A stretch of 64,000 nt of DNA. It comes from Sarcophilus harrisii (taxonomy: Eukaryota > Chordata > Mammalia > Dasyuromorphia > Dasyuridae). The stretch lies in assembly GCF_902635505.1 (NCBI RefSeq), contig NC_045428.1, positions 151,787,641 through 151,851,640 on the forward strand, read 5' to 3'. The notes under the pieces were generated by a model. The model made no database searches. It was not told the origin of the DNA and was given only the letters and a program-made list of their open reading frames with translations. Positions 24,626-36,843 of the stretch are shown piece by piece (position 1 is the first letter of the stretch; every line of letters starts with the position of its first letter). The position numbers and the translations under genes are program-made.

Positions 24626-24639
24626 AGAGGGAAATATAA

Positions 24640-27204
24640 AATCTCTCACTGGAAAAACAACTAACCTGGAAAATAATTCCAGGACAGACAATCCATGAAT
24701 TATTGGACTACCTGAAAGCTATGATGAAAAAAGAGTCTAGAAAACATCTTTCAAGAAATCATCAAGGAAAACTGCCCTTGATACCCTATAGCACCAGAGA
24801 GTAAAATAATCATTGAAAGAATTTGCCAATACTTCTGCAAGAGACCCCAAAATGAAAATATTCCAAGAAATATCATAGCTAAATCCTAGAATCATCAGAC
24901 AAAGAGAAAATACTGCAAGCAACTGAAACAAACAATTTAAATATCAAAGGGTCATTCAATACCTGGTAGCTTCAACATTAAGGGACCAAAGTTCCTGGAA
25001 TATGATTTTTCTGGAAGGCAAAGAGCTTTAATTACAACCACGAATCAACTACCTATCAAAACTAAGCATTAACATTGTTTGAAAGAGAAAATCAATGAAT
25101 TGGGCATGAAACTTAAAAAGCTAGAAAAAGAACAAATTTTAAAAACACAATTAAATACCAAATTAAAAATTCTTAAAATCAAAGGAGGTGTTTATAAAAT
25201 TGAAAGTAAGAAAGCTATTGAACTAATAAACAAAGCTAAGAGTTGGCTTTAGGAAAAACCCAACAAAATAAACATTTGTTTACTTGTTTAGAAAAAGGGA
25301 AGAAGAAACCAAATTATCAGTATCAAAAATGAAAAGAGTGAACTTAGCACCAGTGAAGAAGAAATTAATTAGGAGCTATTTTGTCCAATTATATGCCACT
25401 AAATATGAAAATCTAAGTGAAATGGATGAATACTTACAAAAATATGAATTGGCCAGATTAACAGATGAGGAAATAAATTCCTTAAGTAGTCCCATTATAG
25501 ACAAAGAAGTTGAACAGGCCATTACTGAACTCCCTAAGAAAAAATCTCCAGGTTCAGATAGATTTACAAGTGAATCCTACCAAACATTTAAAGAACAATT
25601 AATTTCAATACTATATAAACCATTTGGAAAAATAGGGGAAGAAGATGTCCTACCAATTTTCTTTTATGACACAGTTATCAGTGCTGATATCTAAACCAGG
25701 AAGGGCCAAAACAGAGAAAAAAAATTAAATACTAAATCCTTTAATGAATATTGATTCAAAAATCTTAAATAAAATATTAGAAAAAAGATTATAACAACTT
25801 ATCACCAGGATAATACACTATAACCTAGTGGAATTTTATGCCAGGATTGTAGGGCTGGTTCAATATTAGGAAAACTATCAGCATAATTGACCATGTCACT
25901 AATCAAGCTAACAAAAATCTTATGATAATTTCAAATGATGTAGAAAAAGCATTTGACAATACTCCATCTATTTCTATTAAAAACACTAAAGGGCCTAGGA
26001 ATAAATGGAGTTTTCCTGAAAATGATAAGTAGCATCAATCTTAAGCCATCAGCAATCATTATATATCATGCGGATAAACTAGAGGCATTTCCAATAAGAT
26101 CAGGGGTAAAACAGGGGTTGCGCCCATTATCACCACTAGTAATCAATATTGTACTAGAAATGTTAGCTTTAGCAATACGAAAAAGAAATTGGAGGAATTA
26201 GAGTAGGTAACAAGACAACAAAATTATCACTCTTTGCAGATGATATGATGGTATACTTAGAGAATCCTAGAGAATCAAAAAGTTGCAGAATATGAAATAA
26301 GCCCACTTAAATCATTGGTATTTCTATACATTACCAACAAAGTCCAGCAGCAAGAAATAGAAAGAGAAATCACAGTGAAAATAATTATAGATAATATAAA
26401 ATATTTGAGCATCTACCTGTCACAACAAAGCTGGGAACTATAGGAACACAATTACAAAACACTTTTCACACAAATAAAGTTAGATCTGAACAATTAGAAG
26501 AATATCAAGTACTCATAGATTGAATTCATATAATAAAAATGGCAGTTGTCATTCCACTAATTCAGTGACATACCAATCACATTGTCAAGAAATTACTTCA
26601 TAAAGTTAGAAAACAACAATTCATCTGGAAGAACAAAAAGTCAGTAATTTCAAGGGAATTAATGAAAAAATGCAAAGGATGGTGGCCTAGCTGTGTTATA
26701 TCTAAAACTATATTATAAAGCAGCAGTCATCAAACTTATTTGGTACTGGCTAAGAAATAAAATACTAGATCAATGGAATATATTAGGTTCACAAGACACA
26801 AAAGCCAATGATTATAGTAATCTAGTGTTTGACAAACCCAAAGACTCCAGCTTCTGGGATAAGAACTCACTATTTGATAAAAATTGCTGGGAAAACTGGA
26901 AAATAGTGTGGCAGAAACTAGGCACTGACCAACATCTAGCATCATATACCAAGATAAGGTTGAATTGAGTTCATGATTTGGACATAAAGATCGATACTAT
27001 AAGCAAATTAGAACAAAGTATGGTCTATCTCTCAGATCTGTGGAGAAAAAAGCAATTTATGGCCAAAAAAGAACTAGATAATATGAAATGTAAATAGGTA
27101 ATTTTGATTAAAAGTTTTTTGCAGCCAGAATTCAAAGGGAAAACAAAGCTGGGGGAGGGGGTTGGGAAATTACATCCAGTGTTTCTGATAAAGGCTTCAT
27201 TTCT
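24640..27204 (+). mobile_element. L1 with ORF1 end and ORF2 (left part of a nested complex)
   Basis: It starts in ORF1 C-terminal sequence ('gactacctgaaagctatgatgaaaa'), jumps by deletion to mid ORF2 at about 25080, then the reverse transcriptase region. Frame 25284-25694 includes [19 protein letters not shown], and 26217-26260 has the [13 protein letters not shown] box in frame-broken context. No complete frame. Confidence 0.88.
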
Positions 27205-27219
27205 AAAATATTTATAGCA

Positions 27220-27369
27220 GGGGCAGCTAGGTGGAGCAGTAGATAGAGCACCATCTCTGAAGTCAGGAGGACCTGAGTTCAAAATCTGACCTCAGATTAG
27301 TGACTACTAAACACTTTCTAGCTGTGTGGCCCTGGGCAAGTCACTTAACCCCTAATTGTCTCAGAGGAA
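27220..27369 (+). mobile_element. Marsupial tRNA-like SINE with target duplication
   Basis: 'gggcagctaggtgg...agtagatagagcacc', 'gacctgagttcaaa', 'ctgtgtggccctgggcaagtcacttaaccc'. Flanked by AAAATATTTATAGCA (27205-27219) and AAAATATTTAGAGCA (27370-27384). Inserted in the L1. SINE1_MD/WSINE-like. Confidence 0.88.
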
Positions 27370-28271
27370 AAAATATTTAGAGCATCAACTCATTTACAAG
27401 AATACAAGCCATTCCCTAATTGATAAATGGTCAAAGGATATGAAGAGATAATTTTCAGATGACAAAATTAAAATCACTTCTGGTTATATGAAAAAATGCT
27501 CCAAATCACTATTGGTTGTACAAATTCAAATTTAGACAACTCTGAGGTACCAAACTCTGAGATATGATATCACACCTTTCAGATTGGCTAAGATGACAGG
27601 AAAAGATAATGCTAAATATTGGAAGGGATGTGGGAAAACTGGAATGCTAATGCATTATTGATGGAATTATGAATTGATACAACTATTCTGGAGAGCAATT
27701 TCGAGCTATTCCCAAAGGGCTATCAAACTGTGCATATCTTTTGATTCGGCAGTGTCTCTACTCTGTCTGTATCCCAAAGAAATCATTAAAAAGGGAAAAG
27801 GACCCACATATGCAAAAATGTTTGTAGAAGCCCTTTAGTAATGGCAAGAAACTGGAAACTGAGTGGATGCCCATCAGTTGGGAAATAGCTGAATAAGTTA
27901 TGGTATATGAATATTATGGAATATTATTGTTATATAAGAAATGACAAGAATGCTGATTTCAGAAAAGTCAAGAAAATTTTACATGAACTGATGCTTAGTG
28001 AAATGAGTAGAACCAAGAGAACATTGTACACAGCAACAAGAAGATTATGTGATGATTAATGTGATGGACTTGGCTCTTTACAACAATGAGGTATTCAAAG
28101 CAATTCCAATAGACTGTGATAGAAAGAGTCATCCATAGCCAAAGAGAAAACTATGAAGAATGAATGTGGATCAAAGCATAGTATTTTACTTTTTTTGTTG
28201 TTTGTTTTTTTTTCTCACCTTTTGACCTGATTTTTCTTGTGCAGCATGATGAATATGAAAATATGTTTAGA
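27370..28271 (+). mobile_element. L1 ORF2 C-terminus and 3' UTR
   Basis: Resumes the host L1 after the SINE. Decayed frames of the GCGKTGMLMHY / [18 protein letters not shown] type, then the 3' UTR with 'gatttttcttgtgcagcatgatgaat'. Broken again at 28272 by a young L1. Confidence 0.88.
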
Positions 28272-28288
28272 AAAAGTGCACATTTTTT

Positions 28289-29047
28289 TTTATTTAATAG
28301 CCTTTTATTTACAGGATATATACATGGGTAACTTTACAGCATTAACAATTGCCAAACCTCTTGTTCCAATTTTTCACCTCTTACCCCCCCACCCCCTCCC
28401 CTAGATGGCAGGATGACCAGTAGATGTTAAATATATTAAAATATAACTTAGATACACAATAAGTATACATGACCAAAACATTATTTTGCTGTACAAAAAG
28501 AATCAGACTCTGAATTATTGTACAATTAGCTTGTGAAGGAAATCAAAAATGCAGGTGTGCATAAATATAGGGATTGGGAATTCAATGTAATGGTTTTTTA
28601 GTCATCTCCCAGAGTTCTTTTTCTGGGTATAGCTAGTTCAGTTCATTACTGCTCCATTAGAAATGATTTGGTTGATCTCGTTGCTGAGGATGGCCTGGTC
28701 CATCAGAACTGGTCATCATCTAGTATTGTTGTTGAAGTATATAATGATCTCCTGGTCCTGCTCATTTCACTCAGCATCAGTTCGTGTAAGTCTCTCCAGG
28801 CCTTTCTGAAATCATCCTGTTGGTCATTTCTTACAGAACAGTAATATTCCATAATTTTCATATACCACAATTTATTCAGCCATTCTCCAACTGATGGACA
28901 TCCATTCAGTTTCCAGTTTCTAGCCACTACAAAAAGGGCTGCCACAAACATTCGTGCACATACAGGTCCCTTTCCCTTCTTTATAATCTCTTTGGGATAT
29001 AATCCCAGTAGTAACACTGCTGGATCAAAGGGTATGCACAGTTTGAT
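28289..29047 (-). mobile_element. Young L1 3' end nested in older L1, 17-bp target duplication
   Basis: Carries the 3' UTR and 118 codons of uninterrupted ORF2 C-terminus ([18 protein letters not shown]...). The target duplication AAAAGTGCACATTTTTT lies at 28272-28288 and 29048-29064. The host L1 tail resumes at once. Confidence 0.95.
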
Positions 29048-29064
29048 AAAAGTGCACATTTTTT

Positions 29065-29335
29065 AACCAACATTCAATTGCTTTCTGTCTATGGGTGTTA
29101 GAAAGGGAGAAAAATTTAGAACACAAATTTTGCAAAGGTGAATGTTGAAAACTATCTTTGCATTTATTAGGAAAAATTAAAATGAAAAATAATTTGAAAA
29201 AATAATAACAAAATTCATCTAAAAGAGCAAAAGATCAAGAATTTCAAGGGAATTAATGAAAAAAAAAATTCAAAGGATGGTGGCCTAGCTGTACCAGACC
29301 TAAAACTATATTATAAAGCAGCAGTCATCAATTAA
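29065..29335 (+). mobile_element. L1 tail and a separate L1 ORF2 fragment
   Basis: 29065-29180 is the end of the host L1 3' UTR. From about 29200, L1 ORF2 sequence begins again ('aaattcatctaaaagagcaaaagatcaag ... tatattataaagcagcagtcatc') for about 130 bp and then stops. Confidence 0.7.
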
Positions 29336-29699
29336 AATTTAAAAAAAATAAAAGTCAATGAAAAAAAAGAGAGCTTAGGTACAGATATTATATTTCTGGA
29401 GGGAGTCATTTTTATATATGTAGATTTATTCAGTTCTGGTTTATCAGGAACATGCTGGTTAATGTTTAACAGCCAAATCTCTAAAACAAGAATAAAAAAT
29501 GTATGCATAATATACTTTTTAATTTAATCTGCATTATTAATATTTCCTCCATTAGTTTAAGTCCAAATAATCAACAGAACAACAAAACAAGTCCTGATCT
29601 GTAGCTTTTGCCAATTTCCTATGTGTAAATATTCCACTAAATTTTTAACATTCAACTCTCAAAGGCTGTTGGAGCTCTCTCAGGTATACTCTTCAGTGT

Positions 29700-29910
29700 A
29701 TTAGAAAAATAATTTAATTTTGATATAGAATCATAGATTTACAGATAAAAGAAATTAGATATCATCTAGTCTCATTTTAAAATCAGAAAACTGAGGTCCA
29801 GAGAAGCAAAATCACTTGTTCAAAATCACACAGGAATTCTTGCAGGATTTGCAGGATTCTTCACCAAAACCATTGCTGTAATCACTTAGCCACCTAGCTG
29901 CCCCCAAAAA
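29700..29910 (+). mobile_element. MIR-like SINE relic
   Basis: 'aaaatcagaaaactgaggtccagagaag' and a terminal 'cacttagccacctagctgccccc'. Confidence 0.55.
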
Positions 29911-30019
29911 AGAGGACTTCTACTCATATCCTAGAGCTGAAGTGTTATATGGACAGGATCACTTAGTAGGTAGATTTATATCTTTGCAGTATCCTCACAA
30001 GACCTCTGATTCTGCAGCT

Positions 30020-30460
30020 ATGACATTACAGATTTAAAGCTGGAAGGGGTCCTAAAGAACATTATAGTCTAAAGGTATCAAGAATATGGCCTAGAGCCTC
30101 ATGTGGAACACTGTGCTTCTGAGTGTAGCCCAGACAAAATTACATTTTAATTCGAAAACATTTAACAAAATAAATAAAAATACAATAAAACATAACATTG
30201 TATTTTAAAGCTAAGCCAATATGGGACCTGTAGGGATCTGACTTCCAATCTAATCTAATCTAATAAGATTAGTGTCCTTTATTTAATATTTGAGTTTGTC
30301 ACCACTGAACTGGTTCTCTCCTCTCTGCCCCCCATTCCATAGATGAAGATACAGAAGCCTGGAGAGATTAAATGACTTACCCATGATCACATAAGGTAGT
30401 TAGAAGAGACTCAACTACATTCTCTGACTTAAATCCAATGTTCTTCCTTCTATACCATAA
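30020..30460 (+). mobile_element. Diverged MIR/CORE-SINE relics
   Basis: 'ttacagatttaaagctggaagggg' and, from about 30330, 'atagatgaagatacagaagcctggagagattaaatgacttaccc'. Boundaries are uncertain. Confidence 0.45.
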
Positions 30461-30669
30461 TGATAGTGAAACATTTCATGAGTTTAAATTAATTAAATAC
30501 AATAAACATCAATTTTTTTCAATTAAGATGATTTATTTTCTCTCTCTACCTCATCTATATAGGTCTCTTTCAGGGGGTGAGTAACATGTTCTGTTATTGG
30601 TTCCCCAGAATTTTGGTTGGACATAGCATTCAATAAACACTTATAAAATGCCTTCTATGAGACAAACTG

Positions 30670-30812
30670 AGGCAGCTAGATGGTTCAGTGGATAGAGTGA
30701 TGGGCCCATAGGGAAATCTGAGTTCAAATTTGTCCACACTTACTAGCACATGCTATGGTCCAAAGGGTCATGAAGAGTTGTACATAACAGAATGATTGAA
30801 TAATAATAACAT
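30670..30812 (+). mobile_element. tRNA-like SINE with RTE-type tail
   Basis: 'aggcagctagatggttcagtggatagagtgatggg...ctgagttcaaatttg', then 'ccaaagggtcatgaagagttgtacataac', an RTE-like 3' end. Confidence 0.65.
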
Positions 30813-30869
30813 CAGTGAGTCAGACACTGTTCTAGGCATGAAGACCTAAATGAAATATGTTTTGTACAC

Positions 30870-31010
30870 AGTTAGAAGCGATACAATCAGGAAGACTCTA
30901 TCTTATCCAGTCTTTGACATATATGGATGTGTGACTTTGAGTAAGTGGCTTAATTAACCCTTCAATGTCTCAGAACACTTTCTAATTCTATATAAGTTAA
31001 AGAAAAATAA
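30870..31010 (+). mobile_element. Old tRNA-like SINE fragment
   Basis: 'caatcaggaagactctatc...tgtgtgactttgagtaagtggcttaattaacccttc' pattern. Confidence 0.5.
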
Positions 31011-31274
31011 TAAATCTATATTAATGAAGAAAAACTCTACACTAAGAGTTTCCCAAAGTAGTTAAATCATAGGTCTGGACCCTCCCACTTCCCCCAAAAT
31101 AGCATCCATACAGAAATCTACTTCTTTGAAAGTTAACACAACTCCTTCTCTTCTACTAAATACCATCTATAGCATGAAAGATCCTCAAAACTTAAAAGAT
31201 CTGAACAAAAAAACTCCCAATTCACTATATACCAGGGAAGGCTTTGTCTATCATAATACAAAGTTTCCCATGCT

Positions 31275-31540
31275 GGGGCTCCAAGTTCTAGGTGGTTCAG
31301 TCATTTTTCAGTCATATCCAACTTTTTGGAACCCCCATATGGGATTTTCTTGGCAAGGACACCAAAATAGTTTGGCATTTCTTTCTCCAGTTCATTTGAG
31401 AAACTGAGGCAAACAGATTAAGTGACTTGCTCAGGGTCATACAACTAGTAAGTGGCTGAAATCATATTTGAACTCATGAAGATGAGTCTTCCTGATCCCA
31501 GGTCTAGCATTCTATCTACTTTGCAATCTGGTTGCCTACT
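31275..31540 (+). mobile_element. RTE/MIR-composite SINE (MAR1-like)
   Basis: 'tcagtcatatccaactttttggaaccccc', 'gagaaactgaggcaaacagattaagtgacttgctcagggtcatac', 'gtcttcctgatcccaggtctagcattctatc'. Nearly full length. Confidence 0.75.
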
Positions 31541-32230
31541 CATAGTTCAAGACTATTATTTAAATATTCAAAAAAAATCAAAGAATTGAATTAGAATATC
31601 AACATATATCATCATCAGATCAGAAGAATTATCATGAAAGAAACCATATAGCCTCAAGTTATTATGGATAAATATAGAAAGAGACACTGGCATGAGAAGC
31701 CATCACATAAGCCAAGAATCTAAGATGGATTGTATGAAACTCCCTGCGTAGCTCACATAGGTCTCATTATTAGATTTGTATCTAATGTCACTCCTAATAA
31801 GAATGTCATCAATTCTTCAAACCCAGCTGTTGCTAACATGTCATATTTATTTAAAGCAAATATGTTGCAGGACACACATTAAAATATTCTGAGATTGAAC
31901 ACACAATATATCTATATCCACTATACACACACTTTTTTTTTTATCAAGAGAGGTTAACTCCCACTGAAGAAATTCTCTCTACAAAAATGTTCTTCAACTT
32001 TGTCTTAAAAATTCCTGAGAGAGATGGAGACATTAAGTGACTTTTCCAAGATAATATAGCCAATATATATCAGAAAAGAGACTGCATGAAGGAGGAATTG
32101 TTTCATGTCTAATTCTCTAGTGCTGAAATAATGCTTTACTATTCCAAATCAGGAAAATGTGGGTTCCCTTCAATGACTTGCAACATTAAAAGTTTCAAGA
32201 TTTCAGGATATGTCTGTGAAATAGAAAGGT
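31541..32230. other. Mostly unclassified DNA
   Basis: A weak MIR match at about 32000-32090; nothing else supported. Confidence 0.4.
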
Positions 32231-32234
32231 TTTT

Positions 32235-32320
32235 AAGATATTGTAATTTAGAAAGACAATTTCTTTCTAGAAAGAAATTAAAGATTGTCTTAGAAAGACA
32301 ATCTAAATTACAATATTAGA
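32235..32320. repeat. Quasi-palindrome / nested hairpins
   Basis: The outer arms ATATTGTAATTTAGA and TCTAAATTACAATAT are exact inverted repeats. Inside, AAGACAAT pairs with ATTGTCTT, and TTTCTTTCTAGAAAGAAA is a perfect palindrome. Confidence 0.85.
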
Positions 32321-32324
32321 AAGA

Positions 32325-32500
32325 CAACACATGGTATAGTAGATAGAGGGCCAGCCTTGGAGCAGAAATACCTGAGTCCAAATGCATTTGACCTACTAGC
32401 TATGTCATCCTGAATAAGTCACTTAACTTCTCATTGCACTGAGATCATTCTAGTATTATAAGTTAGAGATGAATTGCTGATCTGCATCAGTGGAGGAAAT
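32325..32500 (+). mobile_element. tRNA-derived marsupial SINE
   Basis: 'acatggtatagtagatagagggccagcctt', 'tcatcctgaataagtcacttaactt', 'gctgatctgcatcagtggaggaaattt'. Confidence 0.6.
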
Positions 32501-32595
32501 TTCTCTACAAGGGAAGGGAAGGGGAAGATCTTCTTTCTTAACTACACCCCCATTTTCCTGTGTGTCTATATAAAACATTCTGACAAATTCAACAA

Positions 32596-32596
<1 letters not shown>

Positions 32597-32653
<57 letters not shown>

Positions 32654-32672
32654 TTGGGGTGTGTGTGTGTAT
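32597..32672 (+). repeat. (TA)n(TG)n microsatellite
   Basis: About 55 bp of TA with rare interruptions, then GTGTGT. Confidence 0.9.
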
Positions 32673-32679
32673 AAAAATA

Positions 32680-33734
32680 TAAAAGATATGAAATTAAAGG
32701 ATGAAAATGGCCTTAACCTGGCCAGAGCGTTTCATTAACAATGATGATGTATTTCTGTTCCTATTTTAGTAGCATGACTAATAGAGGGTTTTACTCTCAA
32801 TACTCCCACAATCAACCCTGCTTACTGTCTCTAAATCTTATTTCCCTATGATATGTACCAGACAAACTTTTCCATTTTTCCATTATCCATATAATGTTAT
32901 ATCCTAAGTGTTTCAGTCAACAGGAAAGTATCTGAAAAAGCTCATCATGATCTCAAAGGTAAAGATTCCCTAAGCACCCTCTGCATTGCTCAGGGATGAC
33001 TCCACAGAAAGGAAAGGAACAAATCTAGATTTGACAAAGGGATGAATCACTGACTGCATTTAGAAGTCTGTAATCTGCAATAGATTATTTGATCCTGTTG
33101 AGAAAATCTGACAATAAGACTGACAGCAGGGGTTGCATGCAGGAACAGGAAAAGTTGACTAGAGTCATGTGGCCAGTGCAAATTACCCTAGAAGCAAATG
33201 TATAATTAATTGATAGCTTCACCTTGTACACTACCCATCTAATAATATAGCATAATTATGTGCAAGTTATCCCAGGTACATAAGTCACATGCATGAAATA
33301 TCAACGCATAGTTTAGTTGAATAGAGTCAAACGTAAGCACATATAGGATGTTCCAAAAATCTTAACGCAATCTTTAAGCCGGCATTCAGAAATAAAACTT
33401 TTTTTCCCCCATGGGGAGCAGTAGCACTGTGACTCTCCAAGGTCACATCTAAGGGAAATAGAGACAACAACTGTGATGAATTGAAGACTTGATTCATTCA
33501 AAGCCACAAATCCTTGCTACTTCACTCAGCTCCCTTTGGACTCCTATCTGTTTTACTGATAAGCATATTGAGAAATGTATCATAATGAATAATGCTGAGG
33601 TTGAAGTCAAGAGCTCCTGAGTGCTGATTCTACCTTATGTAACCCTAGGAACCTCAAGCAGTACCCTAGGATTTACCTAAGTCATAAACAGATTATGATT
33701 TAGATTAATAGAAGGATTCTCTTACCCAAAATAT
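32680..33734. other. Mostly unclassified DNA with a possible mariner end
   Basis: At about 33344, GGATGTTCCAAAAATCTTAA resembles the terminus of mariner-type elements (ggtgtcccaaaagtcttag). No matching opposite end was found, so this is tentative. The minus-strand 64-codon frame here has no likeness. Confidence 0.3.
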
Positions 33735-34500
33735 CCCATATAAGGAACACAAATTAAAGAAAAATTACATATGCTAAAGGGACTGTGGGAAAATAAGTAC
33801 ATTAATTCACTGTTGATGGAAGTGTAAACTGGTCCAGCCATTAGGTAAAGCAATTCAAAGACCAAAAAAACTATTAAATTGTACATGTTCTTTGATGCAG
33901 CAATATCATTAGTATGTCTATAAACCAAAGAGATCAAAGAAAGAGGGAAGGAACTCATACATAGAAAAATTTATAGTAGTAGTTCTTTTTGTGGTAGCAA
34001 AGAATTAGAAATTGAGAGGGTATTTCATAAATTGAGAAGTGGCTAAACAATTTATTGACTACATATGTGGTAAAATACTATTCTGCCATAAGAAGTGATA
34101 GAAAATATTTCAGAGAAACATTAGAGGACTTGCATGGACTAATGAAGAGTTACATGAGAGTTACAGGAGTACAAGTGACACGATAAAAGCATTCTCAGAA
34201 AGACAAACATCTTTGAATGCTTAGGAACTCTGATCAACACAATGACCAACCACAATACTAAAGGACTGGAGATGAAACTTGTAACCCAACTCCTGAGAGA
34301 AAGGTGATGGACTTAGAATACAGATTAAGACTTAAACAACAACAAAAAAAAAGTCCAGTGTGGGAATGTCTTTTGCTTGATTATATGCGTTTGTAATAGG
34401 GATTTCACTTTTCTTGTTTTCTCAATGTAGGGGAGCAGCAGAGAAGGCAGGAAGGAAAGAATGAAGATCTGAAAAGAAAAGAAAATTTAATTAGTTAAAA
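33735..34500 (+). mobile_element. Old L1 ORF2 C-terminus and 3' end
   Basis: Follows the L1 landmarks in order ('tgctaaagggactgtgggaaaa', 'aattcactgttgatggaagtgtaaactgg', 'ctattctgccataagaagtg'), but in a much older subfamily. Ends in a 3' UTR with 'gaaggaaagaatgaagatctg'. Confidence 0.7.
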
Positions 34501-35104
34501 AAGTCATCAGGGAAATGATACCCTTAATTAAGCAATATTTTAGGGGAAAGATAGATGTAATCTACTCCAATACCACCCTATCCATGATGGAAAAAGCAAA
34601 CACTCAATTATGGCCCTTCTCCTTCTCCCCACAAATTGAACAGTGTTATCTTAATAAGAGTTAATCTGGATACAAGTGACATCTTTATGCTACATACAAC
34701 CATATATCAGTTTTAAATGGACACTCATACCTATTTCATGCCATATCTATTTAAATATTACATGAACTATGAACTTCTTCCAAACTTAATCTTCAAACAA
34801 TCTATGTACATCCTTCAAACCTAGAACTTGTAGTTTCCCAGATTTTGCCTCAGATGTTCTTCTCCTTTGGGGTAAATGAAATGTAATAAAACAATTCTTA
34901 AATGCTGATTGTCTCACAGTTTCCAAGAGAGTCACAAAAAGTTAATGGTCCTTGCTATTGATGTCATGTCCTTTCTTTCTGTTTATAACTTTATTATAGA
35001 AATCGCTAATCCTCTTTCTATTATTTCCTGTTCATTTGCTGAGTATTATAGAATCTTTGCCCCAATACCCTTTAATTCTTACAAGTTTGATTCTCAAATC
35101 AGAT
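34501..35104. other. Unclassified intergenic DNA
   Basis: No gene or confident repeat. Confidence 0.4.
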
Positions 35105-35600
35105 CAATAAGTATTTAGTAATTGCCTGTTAAATGTGCCAGTTACTATGCTAACCCCCAAATAAAGACAAAACAGTCCCTGCTCTCAAGGAGTTTGCAAG
35201 CTAATAGAGCAGACATATATTCCAATATTCAAATGACTAAATATATATGTTTTAAACATATATATGCATATTCTTTCATATACATATACAGAATATGTAC
35301 ATGTGCACATGCATATAAACACACGTACACAGGTGTATATATATTATATAGATACAAATATATAGCACATATGTGCATTGTGTATGATCATCAGAAAGGG
35401 GAGCAGTATCATGGAAGACTGGAAAAGGCTTCTTAAAGAAGGTAAGATTTTAGTTGAGACTTGAAAGAGCTCTGGAAAGCCAAAAGGCAGAGATGAGGAT
35501 GAAGAACAATCCTAGGGGGGTGGGCAGCCAGGGAAAATGAAGATGGTGTGCTTTGCACAAGACACAGTGAGTAGACTAGTGCCAGTGGAAGAGTCTCATC
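35105..35600 (+). mobile_element. Ancient L3/CR1-type element with internal AT microsatellite
   Basis: 'gtccctgctctcaaggagtttgcaag' at the left and 'ggcttcttaaagaaggtaagattttagttgagacttgaaag' at the right, split by a TA/CA-rich expansion (35230-35375). The family is uncertain between L3/CR1 and L2-linked. Confidence 0.5.
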
Positions 35601-35864
35601 ACTGGTGGAGGATCCAAGTATGTTCAAAGGCAGATCAAATGCAGAATAAGACTCTCCCTGTTCCAATATCTTTCTCTCTCTGTTCTTGCATTTGTCTTAG
35701 CTGTCTATGTTCTTGAATTTCTCTGTCTTTCCTCAAATTCATGTTCAACATATCCCAAAATCATATTTTTCTATCTAGCTCCTCTTGACAATGTCAGTTG
35801 ACATCAGCCTGAGGGGCCACCAGATAAAAGATGGATCTGTTACCTTAAAAATTGTTTCATGATT

Positions 35865-36200
35865 GTTTTTAACAAGCATTTACTAAGCATTAATTAAGCA
35901 TCTACTATGTTCTAGGAACTGTGCTATAGTGCTTTACAAATATTACCTCATTTGTTCCTATGGAATCGATCTATAGTCTCTCCAAATAGTCTATGGCATA
36001 AACTCATGATGATTGTACAAAATAAAGGTCATAAAAGATATAATATTCAGTTTTGGAAAGAGTCTCCTTAGTTATTTAGGTTAATCCACTTATAAAAACT
36101 GAGACCCAATAAGCTACAGTGCCATGCCCAAGATTGTACCAGCCATGCCCAAGATTGTACCAGCAGTAAGTATGAAATTGAGATTAAAACCCTACTATTC
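35865..36200 (+). mobile_element. MIR-type SINE fragments
   Basis: 'aagcatctactatgttctaggaactgtgctatagtgctttacaaatattacctc' and 'aaactgagacccaataag'. Contains a 21-bp tandem duplication at 36122-36163. Confidence 0.55.
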
Positions 36201-36734
36201 TGCTTTAAAAATCCAATGCCGTTTTCTGCTATGTTCCTTCACCAGAAGATGAGAAAAATAAAAAGGGGGTTATAGTCAAATGAGGGATAAAAGACTATAT
36301 GAGTGTTGTACCATGTAATAATAAATTAACCAAAGGAAGGATTCAACATATTAGGTTAAAAAAAAAAGGATTAAATGAAAGACTGAGCTACTTATCACAC
36401 ATCAGAGTAGTAATCCATATCAGGGGAGAGAAAATCAACACCACTGAGACCAAGGATTCAAGGAACATTTCAAATAAGACATAGTAACAAAAAACTGGCT
36501 CGATGTTATTTATACTTTGATGTTTGACTCATTTCAGGGATGGTAAAATTTTTATCAACAGCACATTTAATGGACATTCTGTAGCCTTAGTTCAATTCAG
36601 AGTAAACTAGCATCCACTAGAGTCCCAGGATTGTCTTTGTTATTAAGAAGTCATCATCCAATAATGATGTCCAAGAACCCCCAGACTAAAAGTCTTTCTC
36701 ACCAGCCCCCACCCTGTGTGATTTGTACAATCAA
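36201..36734. other. 3' flank of the SPATA31-like gene
   Basis: No repeat or second gene recognised. Confidence 0.4.
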
Positions 36735-36740
36735 TTTATT
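36735..36740 (-). terminator. Candidate polyadenylation signal of the SPATA31-like gene
   Basis: The minus strand reads AATAAA about 104 bp after the TGA stop. It is the first canonical hexamer downstream, so a very short 3' UTR is implied. Transcript ends were not available to confirm it. Confidence 0.5.
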
Positions 36741-36843
36741 AAATACTCCACTGAGAAAAAAAATGGGATTTTACTTGGTTTTATTACTTCACAATTTGAC
36801 AGCATTTACTTCTCATCAATGAGAGATCTAGATCTGATTTGCA

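Noticed and set aside
25284-26260. Reverse-transcriptase-like frames suggesting a host RT or retron-like system
   Set aside because: Motifs, order and flanks are those of a decayed L1; no independent RT gene.
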